Below, one piece after another: positions 15,191-16,045 of a stretch of DNA of 16,045 nucleotides. The stretch is from Candidatus Segatella violae (GTDB lineage Bacteria > Bacteroidota > Bacteroidia > Bacteroidales > Bacteroidaceae). Numbering within the stretch: position 1 is the first letter of the stretch; each line of letters begins with the position of its first letter. The stretch lies in assembly GCA_002440225.1 (NCBI GenBank), contig DJSH01000050.1, positions 1 to 16,045 of the forward strand, written 5' to 3'. The notes under the pieces are model-generated. The model searched no databases and was not told where the DNA came from. It was given only the letters and a program-made list of their open reading frames with translations. The translations under genes and the position numbers were made by a program.

Positions 15191-16045
15191 CTTGATAATT
15201 CGATACAAGATGGCGTGCTCCAACGCCAACGGCTTGTTGTGGGCAAAGAAGACGACTCCATCCACGGGAGCCTTCACTTCCTCCAACACACAGCAGTCGT
15301 AGGGGTCGAGTATCTGCGCCAACACATCGCCTTCCTTCACCGCCATCCCCGTATTCTTCAAGCGATAGAAGATGCCGGCTCGGCGAGCTATCACATTACA
15401 GAGGTCTTTCTCATCGAGTACCACCGACTCATAGCCTGCGTTCTTGTTGCGATAAGCGACGATGCCCTCCTTGTTGAGGAACCGCAAGATAGCCTCAACG
15501 CTCTGCATACTGGTGCTATCCTCCACATAGTTGGTCTGTCCGGCATACAGCGAAAAAGCCTTGCAGCCCCATATCTGCCAATTATAGTTTAACAAGGTGG
15601 TGTCGTATGGCAACGGCTTGCGGATGGTGACGAAAGGCAAACCGAAATGCGAGGCGGTCTCCACATCCTCATAGCCCGTCTGCAACATTCGGACATGAGG
15701 AACGAAATCGCCCGGCATATAAAAGCTCGCCATCTGTATGCCATACCGATAGTCCTTGATTTGGGCAAAGAGGGCGGCGGCAATACGCTGGGTGGTCTCT
15801 CCTTTGTCATAGCCAGGGAACATACGGTTGATGTCGGTGCCATCCATTGCCCAGAATCGCTTGCTCACGTTCATCGAAAAAGGGTTGCACGATGGTATCA
15901 CCAAGATGCTCTTGCCATCGGCTATCCTGCCCTTGCGCTCCAAATCTTTCAGCACAGCCACCATCTTGGCACAAATATACTGTTGTTGAATCTCGTCACC
16001 TCGCATCGCTCCCACGATAGCCAACGTCTTCTCGCCTTCGCCAAA
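15176..16045 (-). CDS. AstE/AspA (succinylglutamate desuccinylase/aspartoacylase) family protein, 5' end missing
   Basis: 289 residues are visible; the frame is still open at the window edge (FGEGEKTLAIVGAMRGDEIQ), so the N-terminus lies outside. The order of landmarks fits M14-type AstE/AspA proteins: GAMRGDEIQQQYICAKMV in place of the GxHGDE motif, ILVIPSCNPFSMNVSKRFW, TDINRMFPGYDKGETTQRIA, YGIQMASFYMPGDFVPHVRM, NYNWQIWGCKAF, then a C-terminal biotinyl-lipoyl-like beta domain (about the last 75 residues; AGIFYRLKNTGMAVKEGDVL, VKAPVDGVVFFAHN). The usual first zinc His is Arg and no DLH-type His is seen in the second motif, so the classical metal site appears altered. Family enzymes cut N-acyl amino acids. 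A transporter gene follows after 49 nt and may supply or export the substrate; this is inference. Confidence 0.82.
   Translation of the reverse strand, partial: FGEGEKTLAIVGAMRGDEIQQQYICAKMVAVLKDLERKGRIADGKSILVIPSCNPFSMNVSKRFWAMDGTDINRMFPGYDKGETTQRIAAALFAQIKDYRYGIQMASFYMPGDFVPHVRMLQTGYEDVETASHFGLPFVTIRKPLPYDTTLLNYNWQIWGCKAFSLYAGQTNYVEDSTSMQSVEAILRFLNKEGIVAYRNKNAGYESVVLDEKDLCNVIARRAGIFYRLKNTGMAVKEGDVLAQILDPYDCCVLEEVKAPVDGVVFFAHNKPLALEHAILYRIIKEEEI

Noticed and set aside
14353..15195. Plus-strand open frame of 280 residues across the BASS-fold transporter gene
   Set aside because: The minus-strand frame has clear family motifs and membrane segments; the antisense product is His/Gln/Glu-rich, as expected for the complement of a transporter gene.
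1..16045. Prophage, IS element, CRISPR array, tRNA or rRNA
   Set aside because: No transposase or phage genes, no spaced direct repeats outside the coding LRR tract, and no intergenic region large enough for rRNA; no tRNA-like fold was noticed in the gaps.

Overview
The window reads as Bacteroidota, most likely order Bacteroidales and probably a Prevotella/Segatella-type gut or oral organism. The reasons are fimbrillin-family lipoproteins with Bacteroidota-type surface-export signals (Cys followed by S-D/E-D/E), a BACON domain, BspA-type leucine-rich repeats, a long RluA-family pseudouridine synthase of the Bacteroidota form, and several promoters with the Bacteroidota -7 box TAnnTTTG. The genus is inferred from overall resemblance; there is no rRNA to confirm it. 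Coding density is high: the longest non-coding stretch is about 208 bases (8208-8415), and I see no tRNA, rRNA, IS element or CRISPR array.

Left half (1-8256, minus strand): a tightly packed cell-surface operon read right to left. From one promoter near 8249-8280 come a fimbrillin-fold lipoprotein (7275-8207), a 1173-residue lipoprotein that joins a fimbrillin-like domain, about twelve BspA-type LRRs, a BACON domain and an M64 zinc-peptidase domain (3698-7219), a second stand-alone fimbrillin (2740-3645), a membrane-anchored WG/NTF2-like protein (1630-2700), a secreted protein with a barrel-like C-terminus (653-1624), and an FN3-like lipoprotein cut by the window edge (1-622). Gaps are 5-55 nt. 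This is the most unusual part of the window: a probable surface-displayed adhesin/protease system with no recognisable FimC/D/E- or Mfa2-type accessory gene in view.

Middle (8300-11450): a divergent small exported 94-residue protein (8416-8700) meets a PfkB-family sugar/nucleoside kinase (8697-9569, minus) tail to tail with a 4-base overlap. The kinase shares a divergent promoter region with a plus-strand AspT/YidE-type exchanger carrying two central RCK_C domains (9726-11384). That gene ends at a 21-bp-stem bidirectional terminator (11403-11447).

Right part (11425-16045, all minus): a DUF3626-like protein whose layout hints at an ADP-ribosyltransferase fold (13223-14056) is followed after 10 nt by a large RluA-family pseudouridine synthase (11425-13212), with a promoter and a palindromic leader upstream. 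To their right lie a bile-acid:sodium-symporter-fold transporter (14173-15126) and, upstream of it, a 5'-truncated AstE/AspA-family protein whose usual zinc ligands appear replaced (15176-16045).
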